Assembly: GCA_937915285.1 (NCBI GenBank)
Contig: CALDNG010000283.1
Coordinates: forward strand, 1 to 15,465
Direction of reading: 5' to 3'
DNA length: 15,465 nucleotides
Source of the DNA: an uncultured Desulfomonile sp.
GTDB taxonomy: Bacteria > Desulfobacterota > Desulfomonilia > Desulfomonilales > Desulfomonilaceae
Shown here: in pieces, positions 1-8,593 of the stretch
Numbering within the stretch: position 1 is the stretch's first letter
How the letters are laid out: the number at the start of each line of letters is the position of its first letter
Made by a program: the position numbers and the translations under genes
The notes under the pieces: generated by a model
The model's input: the letters and a program-made list of their open reading frames with translations, nothing else
Told to the model about the DNA's origin: nothing
The model's database searches: none

Positions 1-480
1 ACGATCATCATTGAGCGTCTGAGCTACAATGAAATAGATCAGACTTACGACAAGGATATATTCACTGCCGGACAATATCGTCAGGACTTCAGCAGGGCTA
101 CTGATCCCCTCAAACGACATATCTACGATTATGCCATCACGGATTCAAAAAATGAGCAGGCTTTTGTCAAAGAGCTTGATACTAGCTCTGAGGTCGCTGT
201 TTACGCAAAGCTTCCGCGAGGTTTTCTGATTCCTACCCCGGTCGGAGATTATAATCCCGACTGGGCTATCTCTTTCAAAGAAGGTGCCGTAAAACACATT
301 TACTTTGTGGCCGAAACGAAAGGGGACATGTCTAGCCTGCAGTTGCGTGCTATCGAGGAAACCAAGATAAGATGCGCCGAAAAATTCTTTGAACAGATCA
401 GCAGGAAGGTTGACCCGGAAAAGGTGAGATATGGGGTGGTGGATAGTTTTGGGAAGTTGATGGAGATAGTGGGGGCTTAA
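1..480 (+). CDS. res: Type III restriction enzyme, Res subunit, C-terminal part (5' end outside window)
   Basis: Frame 1 is open from the first base to a TAA at 478-480 and gives 159 residues, so this is the tail of a longer gene. The tail carries a PD...ExK nuclease core: NPDW with D87, then a strand ending in E105-T-K107 (VAETKG), and an upstream glutamate near residue 52 (EQAF). This spacing and the segment GDYNPDWAI followed by AETKG are typical of the C-terminal endonuclease domain of type III Res subunits, which combine an SF2 helicase with the nuclease and cut DNA at unmethylated sites together with the Mod methyltransferase. The helicase part and any mod gene would lie to the left and cannot be seen. 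Family assignment is good; activity is inferred from the intact D, E and K. Confidence 0.85.
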   Translation, partial: TIIIERLSYNEIDQTYDKDIFTAGQYRQDFSRATDPLKRHIYDYAITDSKNEQAFVKELDTSSEVAVYAKLPRGFLIPTPVGDYNPDWAISFKEGAVKHIYFVAETKGDMSSLQLRAIEETKIRCAEKFFEQISRKVDPEKVRYGVVDSFGKLMEIVGA

Positions 481-573
481 ACAAGATGAAATCTGATTGG
501 GACTGGCTTCCGTTTTGTCGATAGCCAAGTAGCCTGTACTCACCATGAAAAAAATAATAGTAGGGACACGTGA

Positions 574-582
574 TGGTATAAA
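574..582 (+). promoter_or_regulatory. Possible extended -10 promoter element for the large operon
   Basis: The 170-base gap between the res stop and the helicase-nuclease start contains TGGTATAAA, which fits an extended -10 (TGn then TATAAA), about 70 bases before the ATG at 651. No good -35 hexamer lies 17 bases upstream (AATAAT), so the call rests on the extended -10 alone. It is the only plausible promoter-like string I saw in this gap. Confidence 0.3.
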
Positions 583-650
583 TTATCCAACCGGATCCAT
601 TTTTTACATTCAGAATTAATGCAAATAAACTGATTAAATCTGGAGGTCGC

Positions 651-3600
651 ATGTCATCACCTTCATTACCCGCATCCAATTTCCCGATCAGACACCTTTC
701 CGTTCGAATTCCGTGGCAAGACATTGGCTGGGATGGAAGAATCTGCCTGGACCCAAAGGCTAATTGTTCGTGTCTTGCATTGGAGCGCATTCGACAGTCA
801 CGGATTGACGAACTCGAAGAATTTCATGCGGGGAAATCCTTGAAAGACCTCGATGAGAAATCCTGGCCTGCATGCGTCACTGAAAGATCTTTTTTCATGG
901 CTCCCTGGGATGTAATCCGTACAGCAGAGCATTATTACGCAAAAACCAGCAAGCATCACGAGCACATTAAACCGACTCCCTTTCGGCATCCGTCCTATTC
1001 TGCCGCAGCAATTCCGTTTCGGTGGATGTTGAAGAGTGTTGCGTGGAGCATTGGTGAGAACTTGAACCTGGATTGTGACCAGAGATTAGAACCTGATATT
1101 GGTTTTGACTCGGCATGGGTACAGGGTTATGACAATCAAAAAGCTCTTCTGGATGCCTTTTTCGCGAGTGTCTATCCTAGCGCATCATTATGTTTTTTCT
1201 ATTCCAAACAGACACCTCTGGCCGATGACCCCCGTCGAGTTTTGATTGGAGTCGGGCGAGTGACTCATGTAGGTAATTCCATCGAATACGATTACCAGAA
1301 AGATGATGGAATACGCAGTCTGATTTGGGACAGAGCCATCCAGCATTCAATAAGACCCCCTGATTTCTCAGACGGTTTCATCATGCCGTACCATGATGTT
1401 CTGCAAAGGGCTGCGCAGGATCCAGATGTTGATGCTGGGAAGTATCTGGCATTTGCACCGGAGGACAGACGACTGGAATTTTCTTACGTCTCAGAGCATG
1501 TCACGAATGATGGCGCAATTGCCGCTTTGCTTTCAATGGCCGAGGCGCTTCAGAAAACATCTAGACTTATTAACTACCGGTCGGATGATCAAATTAAATG
1601 GATCGACACCAGGCTTGCAGAATTGTGGAAACTACGTGGTCCGTTCCCGGGTCTAGGGTCTGCTTTATGCGCCTTTGGGATCGAAAAAGGTAACTTGCTG
1701 GCTTACCATTTGGCGACAAGTCTTGGTGAAAACGAGAATCCTTGGCCATTAGTTGAGAAAACGTTCGATGATCCCTCCTCTTTACCCGAGAATCTTGCCG
1801 GACAGATCAGCAAATCGCTCACACTCAAGTGGGAAAACCTTCCCCCTGTTCGTCGTCAACTTCTTGAGCTTATCAGCAGATTTGAGGTCAATGTTGATCA
1901 AGCAACAGGTTTCTATGTTCCGGAAGAAAGAGGAAAAAGGGGGATAGTCTGCGATGATAACGACATATTGGCTAATCCGTACCTTCTTTACGAACTTGAC
2001 CTATGTTCCAAGGATCCAATCAGCGTTTCTACCGTAGACCGTGGTGTATTTCCTGAACAGGTAGTGCGTCAATCTCATCCAATACCTGAACCTTCATGTT
2101 TAGATGGCGCAACTGATGCACGGAGGGTCAGGGCTCTTACGGTTGAGATCCTGGAGCAGGAAGCCTCTTCCGGAAACACATTGCTTCCTCAATCCAAGGC
2201 TATTGACTCCGTAAGAAATTTTAAATTGAGAATTGACTCCGCAAGAAATTTTGAATTGAGCCCTGATTGTCCGGTGGATCAAGACCTTTATAACGTGATT
2301 GAACCGGCGATGGATCCAATAGTCTCTCGCATTGAAATGAAAGACGGAAAGAGGGCGTATCAACTTTCGCGACTTAACAAAATGGGCGCTCTAATTCGTA
2401 ATACCGTCTTGAAGAGGCTCAAGGGTAAAACCCATGATTTAAAAGAAGACTGGCGAGCGTTACTGGACAAACAACTCGAACTCAAAAAAGTCCTACCGAT
2501 CATTGACACATATGAAGAGAGAAGTCGTGTGGAAAAAGCGGCAGCCTTAAAGAAACTGGGAGATTCCCGGATTTGTGTGCTTGTCGGTCCAGCGGGAACT
2601 GGAAAAACTACTTTACTCTCAGCATTGTGCAGTCAAGAGGATGTCGCGGCTGGGGGAGTGCTCTTGTTGGCTCCGACCGGTAAGGCTCGAGTTAAATTGC
2701 AGCAGGCTACGGGCAAAGATGCCCAAACCATTGCACAGTTTTTACTGCCTCATGACCGGTATGATGAGAGCACAGGCATTTACAAGTTATCGGAAAAAGA
2801 TCCAGTACAGGTAGGGAAGACAGTTATCGTGGATGAGTCTTCCATGCTGACCGAAGAACAATTGGCAGCTTTGATAGACTGTCTCCAAGGTGTGGAACGA
2901 CTAATACTGGTAGGCGACCCCGGACAATTGCCGCCTATTGGCGCAGGCCGCCCCTTCGTAGATATAGTAAATCAGTTAAGTCCCGACAACGTTGAAACCA
3001 TCTTTCCGAAAGTTGGTCCCAGTTTTGCGCAGTTAACGGTTCAGGTCAGATACAGATCCGACAGGCACGTGGGGCATCGGATCGGACGAGACTTACAACT
3101 TGCCCAATGGTTCAGTGGCCGTCCGAGGACCTCAGGAGACGACGAGATTTTTGACAGTCTCGGCAAGAAAGAACCCATGCAGGAGATAGGTTTCTCCTCC
3201 TGGAAAGATACTGAAGATCTACGTTCCAAAATCGTTGAAGTTTTGATCAAGGAGCTGAACATCTCTGGTCCAGAAGACGAGACAGGATTCGCCCAAATGT
3301 TTGGGGCCAATATCTTCAAGGGGAGTCCATATTACAACCGCGGGAAATCCGACACTGTCGAAAAATGGCAGATTCTATCGCCTGTCAGAGGCCAACCCCA
3401 TGGAACTGTCGACCTTAACAATTGGATACAGCGCTGTTTTCGACGAAAGATGCTTGAATTTGTCCATAGATCCAAGGGGAACGGGTGGAAAATGGTCCCT
3501 GAGCCAGCAGGCCCTGACAGCATTATTTACGGTGATAAAGTGATCAACATTATTAATAACCGGAGGAAAAATGTTTTCCCGAAGCAGAATGCCACCTGTT

Positions 3601-4421
3601 ATGTGGCCAACGGAGAAATCGGAATAGTTGTGGGAAAATTCAGAAAAAAGTATGAGACATGGAGTGGTCAGTTACCGCTAGAAGTGGAATTCTCTTCTCA
3701 ACCTGGTTTTGTTTACTCCTATTACAAACGAGATTTCGCTGAAGAAGCATCTCCCCTTCTGGAACTGGCTTATGCCATAACAGTCCATAAAGCTCAGGGA
3801 AGCGAATTCGATCTGTGTTTGTTGATTTTGCCAAATCCTTGCCGTCTTCTTTCACGCGAATTGCTTTACACGGCATTAACACGGCAAAGGAAGCGTGTTG
3901 TGATCCTGTACCAAGGCGAAAGTTTTGAGCTCATGAAATATTCTTCGACATACTATTCCGAGACGGCGCGGCGTTTGACAAATTTATTTCAGGCCCCTCA
4001 AGTAGTCTCTATTGAAGAACGTTTTTTCGAGGAGGGACTCATCCATCGAACGGCCAACGGCAAACTTGTCCGCTCAAAATCTGAAGTGATAATAGCCAAT
4101 TGTCTCCATTCCAAAAATATAAAGTTTTTGTATGAAGAGAAACTGGTTGCTCCGGACGGTTCATACAGATACCCGGATTTCACGATCAAAGATGATGAGA
4201 GTGGCAATATTTACTATTGGGAACACCTTGGCATGCTTGGTAATCCTAACTACAAACAAAGTTGGCGACAAAAACTGGCATGGTATAAAGCGCAAAACAT
4301 TTTGAAACACGAAGACGGCGGCGGGACGAACGGAACACTTATTGTTAGTTATGAAAACGATCAGGGAGGAATAGATTCACAGGAAATCGATGCAAAAATA
4401 GACACGATTTTTGGTTCATAG
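651..4421 (+). CDS. RecD-like SF1B helicase fused to C-terminal PD-(D/E)XK-like nuclease, 1256 aa
   Basis: A 1256-residue protein whose ATG follows GGAGG at 642-646. Residues 1 to about 620 have no domain I can name firmly. The part around 440-480 (NPYLLYEL, TVDRGVF) resembles the helical region before the motor in RecD2-type helicases. The motor is clear: Walker A GPAGTGKTT (646-654, K652), DESSM (D728-E729), GDPGQLPP (755-762), YAITVHKAQGSEFD (1041-1054) and TALTR (1074-1078), as in RecD-like 5'-3' helicases. Residues about 1140-1240 look like a PD-(D/E)XK nuclease: E1145 in a helix, YPDF with D1176, then YYWEHLGM with E1191. This kind of tail is seen on several defence helicases. It is first of four large same-strand genes and ends 129 bases before the next. 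Likely role: unwinding and cutting foreign DNA. Helicase call is strong; nuclease call is from motif pattern. Confidence 0.85.
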   Translation: MSSPSLPASNFPIRHLSVRIPWQDIGWDGRICLDPKANCSCLALERIRQSRIDELEEFHAGKSLKDLDEKSWPACVTERSFFMAPWDVIRTAEHYYAKTSKHHEHIKPTPFRHPSYSAAAIPFRWMLKSVAWSIGENLNLDCDQRLEPDIGFDSAWVQGYDNQKALLDAFFASVYPSASLCFFYSKQTPLADDPRRVLIGVGRVTHVGNSIEYDYQKDDGIRSLIWDRAIQHSIRPPDFSDGFIMPYHDVLQRAAQDPDVDAGKYLAFAPEDRRLEFSYVSEHVTNDGAIAALLSMAEALQKTSRLINYRSDDQIKWIDTRLAELWKLRGPFPGLGSALCAFGIEKGNLLAYHLATSLGENENPWPLVEKTFDDPSSLPENLAGQISKSLTLKWENLPPVRRQLLELISRFEVNVDQATGFYVPEERGKRGIVCDDNDILANPYLLYELDLCSKDPISVSTVDRGVFPEQVVRQSHPIPEPSCLDGATDARRVRALTVEILEQEASSGNTLLPQSKAIDSVRNFKLRIDSARNFELSPDCPVDQDLYNVIEPAMDPIVSRIEMKDGKRAYQLSRLNKMGALIRNTVLKRLKGKTHDLKEDWRALLDKQLELKKVLPIIDTYEERSRVEKAAALKKLGDSRICVLVGPAGTGKTTLLSALCSQEDVAAGGVLLLAPTGKARVKLQQATGKDAQTIAQFLLPHDRYDESTGIYKLSEKDPVQVGKTVIVDESSMLTEEQLAALIDCLQGVERLILVGDPGQLPPIGAGRPFVDIVNQLSPDNVETIFPKVGPSFAQLTVQVRYRSDRHVGHRIGRDLQLAQWFSGRPRTSGDDEIFDSLGKKEPMQEIGFSSWKDTEDLRSKIVEVLIKELNISGPEDETGFAQMFGANIFKGSPYYNRGKSDTVEKWQILSPVRGQPHGTVDLNNWIQRCFRRKMLEFVHRSKGNGWKMVPEPAGPDSIIYGDKVINIINNRRKNVFPKQNATCYVANGEIGIVVGKFRKKYETWSGQLPLEVEFSSQPGFVYSYYKRDFAEEASPLLELAYAITVHKAQGSEFDLCLLILPNPCRLLSRELLYTALTRQRKRVVILYQGESFELMKYSSTYYSETARRLTNLFQAPQVVSIEERFFEEGLIHRTANGKLVRSKSEVIIANCLHSKNIKFLYEEKLVAPDGSYRYPDFTIKDDESGNIYYWEHLGMLGNPNYKQSWRQKLAWYKAQNILKHEDGGGTNGTLIVSYENDQGGIDSQEIDAKIDTIFGS
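2202..2260 (+). repeat. Tandem 30-base duplication inside the helicase-nuclease gene
   Basis: Two copies of a 29-base stretch (2202-2230 and 2232-2260) sit in tandem with a 30-base period and differ at only two positions. They encode IDSVRNFKLR followed by IDSARNFELS, so the reading frame is kept and ten residues are duplicated. The site lies in the region before the ATPase motor, probably in a linker or loop. The near identity points to a recent duplication. Confidence 0.85.
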
Positions 4422-4550
4422 AATTGGATCAAGTTACGATTTCTATAGAAGTCCGGTCCAGCGCTGGGGCCAGCGCCGAGCTCTATACCAGCGTGCCAAG
4501 CTGAGTTTATCGCCGAAGTCTGACAAACAATCACAGGACCAAGGGATGTC
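4422..4550 (+). other. Intergenic spacer with dense palindromes
   Basis: This is the longest spacer within the four-gene set. It holds a perfect 10-base palindrome TTCTATAGAA (4441-4450), a perfect 10-base palindrome CCAGCGCTGG (4458-4467), and an overlapping tight hairpin GCGCTGG-GG-CCAGCGC (4461-4476). A third CCAGCG follows near 4488. The GC-rich block contrasts with its AT-rich surroundings. No T-run follows the hairpin, so it does not look like a Rho-independent terminator. It may be an operator, an mRNA structure or a degraded intergenic repeat. Confidence 0.45.
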
Positions 4551-6884
4551 ATGCAAAAGTTTATAAAAGGTGAATTCATAGATCACTGGGAAAACGGGAT
4601 CGGTAAAGTTGTCGATGTCAGCCCGGCATCTGTAACAGTCTCGTACTGGAATGGGACTGCAATAGAAGTACCGATTGAAAAAACGGCTTATTTCAAGAAA
4701 GTTTCAACGACAGGATTCCTGGCGTTCATGAGCGAAAATCTTGAGGCAGTAGAGAAGCTTTTCCAAGAAAAATCCGTAGATCTTGTAAAATTACTCATTG
4801 AAAAAGAAGGCGCCGAGTCTGGAAGATCTGTAAAAGTCAACCATATCAAATCCATATTGACACAAAATCCTGACGAGAAAAGGAATTGGAGAAAAAATTC
4901 CTGCCTGATCAGTGTTAAAGAATGGAAAAAATGGTGGCAAGAAGTTGAGAGGAAATTAAAAGGAAATCCTTTGTTTGATATCGGAACAGCCGGCACAGTC
5001 TCTCTCAGAGACCACCCTATTCCTGATACTGAACTGCTTGCCGATAGCTTCATTTCTGAAAAAAGCTTCAAGAAGAAATTGATGTTGTGCGAAAAAATTC
5101 TCAAGAAAGTGGACCATAACTCTGAGGACTGGATCCCTGAGGGATTTGTCAGATTCCTGGATGATTCTCTTGAGAAGTATATCGGTGAGCCATCACTATC
5201 TGGAGCGGTTCTGTATATCGGCATATTAGCCAGAAACAAGGATTTTAAAATATCTACTTCTGACAAGTTGTCTTTTAAAAATTTCCATTTTGCCTTAGGA
5301 TCTGGGAATCTACCCGTGAACAGACAGCTGGCGATTTATTCATACCTTTCAAAACTCCCGAACCAGCTCATTGATGATCACCTGATCACATGGCTTATGA
5401 GTGAACCGGGTCTCCACTCTGCGATTGCGAAGTTACTACAGTCTCTGACCCGTAAGGACAACATCACTGGCAGTCAAGCCGTTCCCTGCACTTCTTCTCA
5501 TCCATATCTGGAGACAGTCAATTCCTGGGAGTCATGGGGTCGAGAACTGCTCAAGGAGAGGCTATCAGGCTTGAGAAAATCATTGCCCAATCATGTTGCC
5601 CATTTTTTTGCAAACATATTGTCAAATGAGTCGATCACACCTTTTGTAAAGGACGTCTTTGCAGAAACAGTGTTTGAGTTTGGGATGTCCTCTACCATTC
5701 TGGTGTATTGCAGAAAAGTTAAAGTAGCTGACAAATTCACTGAGGAGCTGATAGCCAAGTCATTACGGGCACTGGATCCAGGCGCTTGTCTACGGTGCCT
5801 GCGCGACATACTGCTGACAACCGAGGCTATGAAGTATCGCAGAGAGGTTTTCCTGATAGCTGCCAAATGTCTGTTCGGGGGGCAAGTAAGAAATATCAAG
5901 CCAAAAGACAAGGAAGACATTCTGAAGCTGATCGGCGAAGGTCTTTCCAGTCTTCCGCCTGAGGAATCTCAAGAAATCAGGAAGTCTCTGAAAAAAATAC
6001 CGGGTTTTACTGATCAATTATCTGACTCTGAAAAACCGAGATCTGACACTGAACTGGCTGGGTTGGTCAGATCAGAAACGCTCGAGTTGGACAGCAGGCG
6101 CCAAGCGCTTGAAATTCTCATCCAGAGAAAATCGATGGATGTGTGTAAATCCATTGCTACGGACTTCTCATTAGATCCGTCGGCAGACCGCACAGCATTG
6201 TTAGGGATGTTGTTGGGGTCGTTCCCAGAGACATTGAGTTCTGAAACCTTTCTGATGGTGATGATAAAGAAATGGGCCGAGTTGGACCAAGTGGCCAAGG
6301 CTTCTTTCATAAAGTGGCTCAACATTTCAGGCCGACGCGACCATTTTTATGAGATTCTGCTGAATGGAAAAAGGAAAACGCTCGCATCCTCTGATTTCAA
6401 AAAATACGCTGAGATGATGGAGGACGAACAACTCAGGGAGGGATTGATGAGATTCATCTGGAAAAACATAATCCCTGATCCTGATTCTGTTTTTGATTTT
6501 GGGAGCGCCATCAGGCTTCTCACATTTTTTCCTGCCGAATCCATGGAATTCATCGTGTCCAACTACAGAGCGGAGATTCGATCAAAAAAAAGTGAAATGG
6601 ATCAGGCAGCAAAGTCTTGGGCAGTTCAACTGGATCTTCTTGCGAAGGAACAGGACCACCAGGTCAGAGATGCGATTGAGAAAACCCAAAAACGATATGA
6701 AGAATATCTTTTGAAGGCGGTCCCTATTTTAGGGCAACTCGAAGAAATAAATGAAACACTGCTCAGAAAAAACAATAAGAAAACTGATGAAAAGCTTCGG
6801 GCATATCTTACTGAAAAGATATCGGTAATTAAGGAAGACTTGGAAATTATCTTAGTGACACTAGGGATCAAATACGACACGTAA
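4551..6884 (+). CDS. Unknown 777-aa protein: N-terminal SH3/KOW-like barrel, long alpha-helical body, C-terminal coiled coil
   Basis: I do not recognise a named family. The ATG follows AGGGA at 4542-4546. Residues 1-50 look like a small beta barrel of the SH3/KOW or DUF3553 kind: a KGEF strand, NGIGKV (15-20), then alternating hydrophobic strands. A Trp-rich helix at 124-140 (EWKKWWQEVERKLKGNP) resembles, from memory only, a motif in GreA-linked or TPR-type bacterial proteins with a WxxWW pattern; this is weak. Most of the rest is predicted helical by eye, with repeated amphipathic helices as in HEAT/TPR-type scaffolds. Residues about 682-770 are rich in Glu, Lys and Gln and look like coiled coil. 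No ATPase or nuclease motif and no signal peptide were seen. The Hsp70-like gene starts 22 bases after its stop, so co-expression is likely. Inferred role: scaffold or nucleic-acid-binding partner of the neighbouring motors. Confidence 0.75.
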   Translation: MQKFIKGEFIDHWENGIGKVVDVSPASVTVSYWNGTAIEVPIEKTAYFKKVSTTGFLAFMSENLEAVEKLFQEKSVDLVKLLIEKEGAESGRSVKVNHIKSILTQNPDEKRNWRKNSCLISVKEWKKWWQEVERKLKGNPLFDIGTAGTVSLRDHPIPDTELLADSFISEKSFKKKLMLCEKILKKVDHNSEDWIPEGFVRFLDDSLEKYIGEPSLSGAVLYIGILARNKDFKISTSDKLSFKNFHFALGSGNLPVNRQLAIYSYLSKLPNQLIDDHLITWLMSEPGLHSAIAKLLQSLTRKDNITGSQAVPCTSSHPYLETVNSWESWGRELLKERLSGLRKSLPNHVAHFFANILSNESITPFVKDVFAETVFEFGMSSTILVYCRKVKVADKFTEELIAKSLRALDPGACLRCLRDILLTTEAMKYRREVFLIAAKCLFGGQVRNIKPKDKEDILKLIGEGLSSLPPEESQEIRKSLKKIPGFTDQLSDSEKPRSDTELAGLVRSETLELDSRRQALEILIQRKSMDVCKSIATDFSLDPSADRTALLGMLLGSFPETLSSETFLMVMIKKWAELDQVAKASFIKWLNISGRRDHFYEILLNGKRKTLASSDFKKYAEMMEDEQLREGLMRFIWKNIIPDPDSVFDFGSAIRLLTFFPAESMEFIVSNYRAEIRSKKSEMDQAAKSWAVQLDLLAKEQDHQVRDAIEKTQKRYEEYLLKAVPILGQLEEINETLLRKNNKKTDEKLRAYLTEKISVIKEDLEIILVTLGIKYDT

Positions 6885-6893
6885 AATGTTTAC

Positions 6894-6899
6894 AGGGGG
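6894..6899 (+). promoter_or_regulatory. Ribosome binding site setting the Hsp70-like start
   Basis: AGGGGG lies 7 bases before the ATG at 6907. An earlier in-frame ATG at 6886 has no comparable site and would add seven residues ahead of the conserved opening MKIGLDYGTS, so 6907 is preferred. Confidence 0.65.
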
Positions 6900-6906
6900 C
6901 TGCCAA

Positions 6907-8520
6907 ATGAAGATTGGTCTGGATTACGGTACTAGTACAACTTTGGTATCTCTAATCAGAGATGACCTGCCGAATGCAAAACCTAGCTTATTTCCATTGG
7001 GTCCCAACCGGGGGGGATATAAACAATGGTCTATACCTTCTTTAATTGCTATAGACAGAAAAGGGGCACTGTCGTATGGATACGATGCTGAACAGGTATC
7101 CAATGGCAGATCGGAAACGATACTTCTAAGATCCCTCAAGAGATGCCTAGCTTGTACCCCAGAAAACATCAACGGGAATCACGGCTGCCTTAATCAGGCC
7201 AATAAGCGGTATTGTGACGGGAACAGGCGATTCGATCTTTTTGGCCACGAAAACAGGGTCACAATTGAGCACCTGATCGGTGGTTTTGTAGATCACATTT
7301 TAGAATTGTTACCATCAGATCCCAGCAAATTGTCAGTTTCTGTCCCGGCTATCTACGGGGCTGAGCCTCGGAGAACAGTCCTGGAGGTGATTTTAAATCA
7401 CACAAAATTCGCCAGAAATGCCGGTCGAGACCTGAGGTTAGACCTCGTCAATGAGCCAACAGCTGCAATTCTGGCTCACAGCAGCAATTCGAATTCTGAT
7501 CCGGACGGAATATATGCGGTTTGCGATGTAGGTGGAGGAACCACTGACATAGTCATTTTTGAAAAAAAAGGACAACAACTTTTCCTGTTCAATCCTGGCG
7601 GCTTGCCAATTGGGGGAGATGATGTTGATCTAACACTTCTGACGGCTCTTCAAGAACGTGATCATGGCCGTGTTAGAAAAATCGATCAGTCGATGGCATT
7701 AGCAGAAGTCCGGAGAGCAAAGGAAGCTCTAACAGCATTGTCTTCAGTGACAATATTTGGGCATGGGCTTTCAAGAGAGGAATTTGACGCCATTATCGAC
7801 GCTCCGGTTCTGAAACCAATTCTGAACTGCGTGGGTGGAGAAATTAAAAAGGTTTTTGATTTATATAAACCATTTCATGAGACTCAAAAACCTTTCTACA
7901 TGCAGAAGGTTTACCTGAGTGGCGGTGGATCCAAGATTCCAAGATTAAAACAGGTCCTGGAGAATGGTCTTTCCCATTTCCAACCTAAGGTAGAGCTGAT
8001 AACTGATTCGATTTTCAGAGAAGATTTCCCTATCGTGGCGGTTGCCTTGGGCGCATCGACCAAGAGTGATTTGTTGCAGGATACGGTCCAATACATGCTC
8101 CCATATTCCATTCAAATCCAGATTGATGGCAAGAGGGCTGAAATCAAACTTGATGGCAAGAAGGCGCCCATGGTACCAATGTATTCGCAACTTCCGTTGA
8201 AATTTGAATTCAGTAGGTCTCGTGGGAGTAACATCCAGATTCTTGCAGTTGACACCAATGATCACGATCGAGTGGTGTCTGACCTAACTGATGAGCTGGT
8301 GAGCACTAAAGACACAGGAGAAGTGTTGCTATGGGATTTGATCAGCGACAGAAGTTACTTTGAGATTAAGATCGATAAATATAATATCATGAGAGTCAGC
8401 GCCTTCAGTGCCGCTGGAGAAAGAGGGAGACCGTTTAATCTGCCGTGGCAAGGCGGAATCGAGGCTCCAGGTTTCGAGAAATTCCGGAGACAATGGCGAA
8501 GAGCCCACGGTTATGATTAG
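6907..8520 (+). CDS. Divergent Hsp70/DnaK-like ATPase, 537 aa
   Basis: An actin/Hsp70-fold ATPase. Phosphate-1 motif is IGLDYGTSTT (3-12). SVPAIYG is at 145-151 and the connect-1 stretch LVNEPTAAIL at 180-189. Phosphate-2 is CDVGGGTTDIVIFE (206-219), IGGDDVD is at 235-241, and the adenosine motif YLSGGGSKIPRL is at 336-347, so the nucleotide site looks intact. At 537 residues it is shorter than DnaK (about 640). After about residue 395 it has a beta-rich segment (QIQIDGKRAEIKLDGKK and later strands) that may replace the substrate-binding domain; the usual helical lid is not evident. Residues 80-103 hold four cysteines in a C-x2-C-x10-C-x8-C pattern not found in DnaK, a possible metal site. 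No DnaJ or GrpE gene is nearby. It sits between the helical protein and the SNF2 motor. Inferred role: an ATP-driven conformational switch or assembly factor rather than a general chaperone. Confidence 0.88.
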   Translation: MKIGLDYGTSTTLVSLIRDDLPNAKPSLFPLGPNRGGYKQWSIPSLIAIDRKGALSYGYDAEQVSNGRSETILLRSLKRCLACTPENINGNHGCLNQANKRYCDGNRRFDLFGHENRVTIEHLIGGFVDHILELLPSDPSKLSVSVPAIYGAEPRRTVLEVILNHTKFARNAGRDLRLDLVNEPTAAILAHSSNSNSDPDGIYAVCDVGGGTTDIVIFEKKGQQLFLFNPGGLPIGGDDVDLTLLTALQERDHGRVRKIDQSMALAEVRRAKEALTALSSVTIFGHGLSREEFDAIIDAPVLKPILNCVGGEIKKVFDLYKPFHETQKPFYMQKVYLSGGGSKIPRLKQVLENGLSHFQPKVELITDSIFREDFPIVAVALGASTKSDLLQDTVQYMLPYSIQIQIDGKRAEIKLDGKKAPMVPMYSQLPLKFEFSRSRGSNIQILAVDTNDHDRVVSDLTDELVSTKDTGEVLLWDLISDRSYFEIKIDKYNIMRVSAFSAAGERGRPFNLPWQGGIEAPGFEKFRRQWRRAHGYD

Positions 8521-8581
8521 AGACCTGAAAAGAGCCACAATCTTGATAAAATTTGAGCATGCAGTGGTTGTTTCTGATCAA

Positions 8582-8587
8582 AGAGGA
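8582..8587 (+). promoter_or_regulatory. Ribosome binding site supporting the SNF2 start at 8594
   Basis: AGAGGA lies 6 bases before the ATG at 8594. An alternative in-frame ATG at 8513 overlaps the Hsp70-like stop (ATGATTAG, 8513-8520) and would add 27 residues by translational coupling. The frame is open even further up, to an ATG at 8408. The start at 8594 is preferred because it places the barrel domain at the N-terminus. Confidence 0.6.
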
Positions 8588-8593
8588 TTAAAA

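Noticed and set aside
145..546. Open frame on the minus strand across the res end
   Set aside because: It lies antisense to the clear PD-ExK coding frame, has no ribosome binding site and reads as low-complexity shadow protein.
4424..4449. Promoter-like pair TTGGAT and TATAGA before the 777-aa gene
   Set aside because: The spacing is only 14 bases, too short for a normal sigma-70 promoter, and TATAGA is part of a palindrome.
4461..4476. Rho-independent terminator after the helicase-nuclease gene
   Set aside because: The hairpin is strong but no run of T follows it.
4688..5266. 192-codon minus-strand frame inside the 777-aa gene
   Set aside because: It is fully antisense to a well-supported gene; its Ser/Phe-rich composition is typical of the reverse complement of a Lys/Glu-rich frame.
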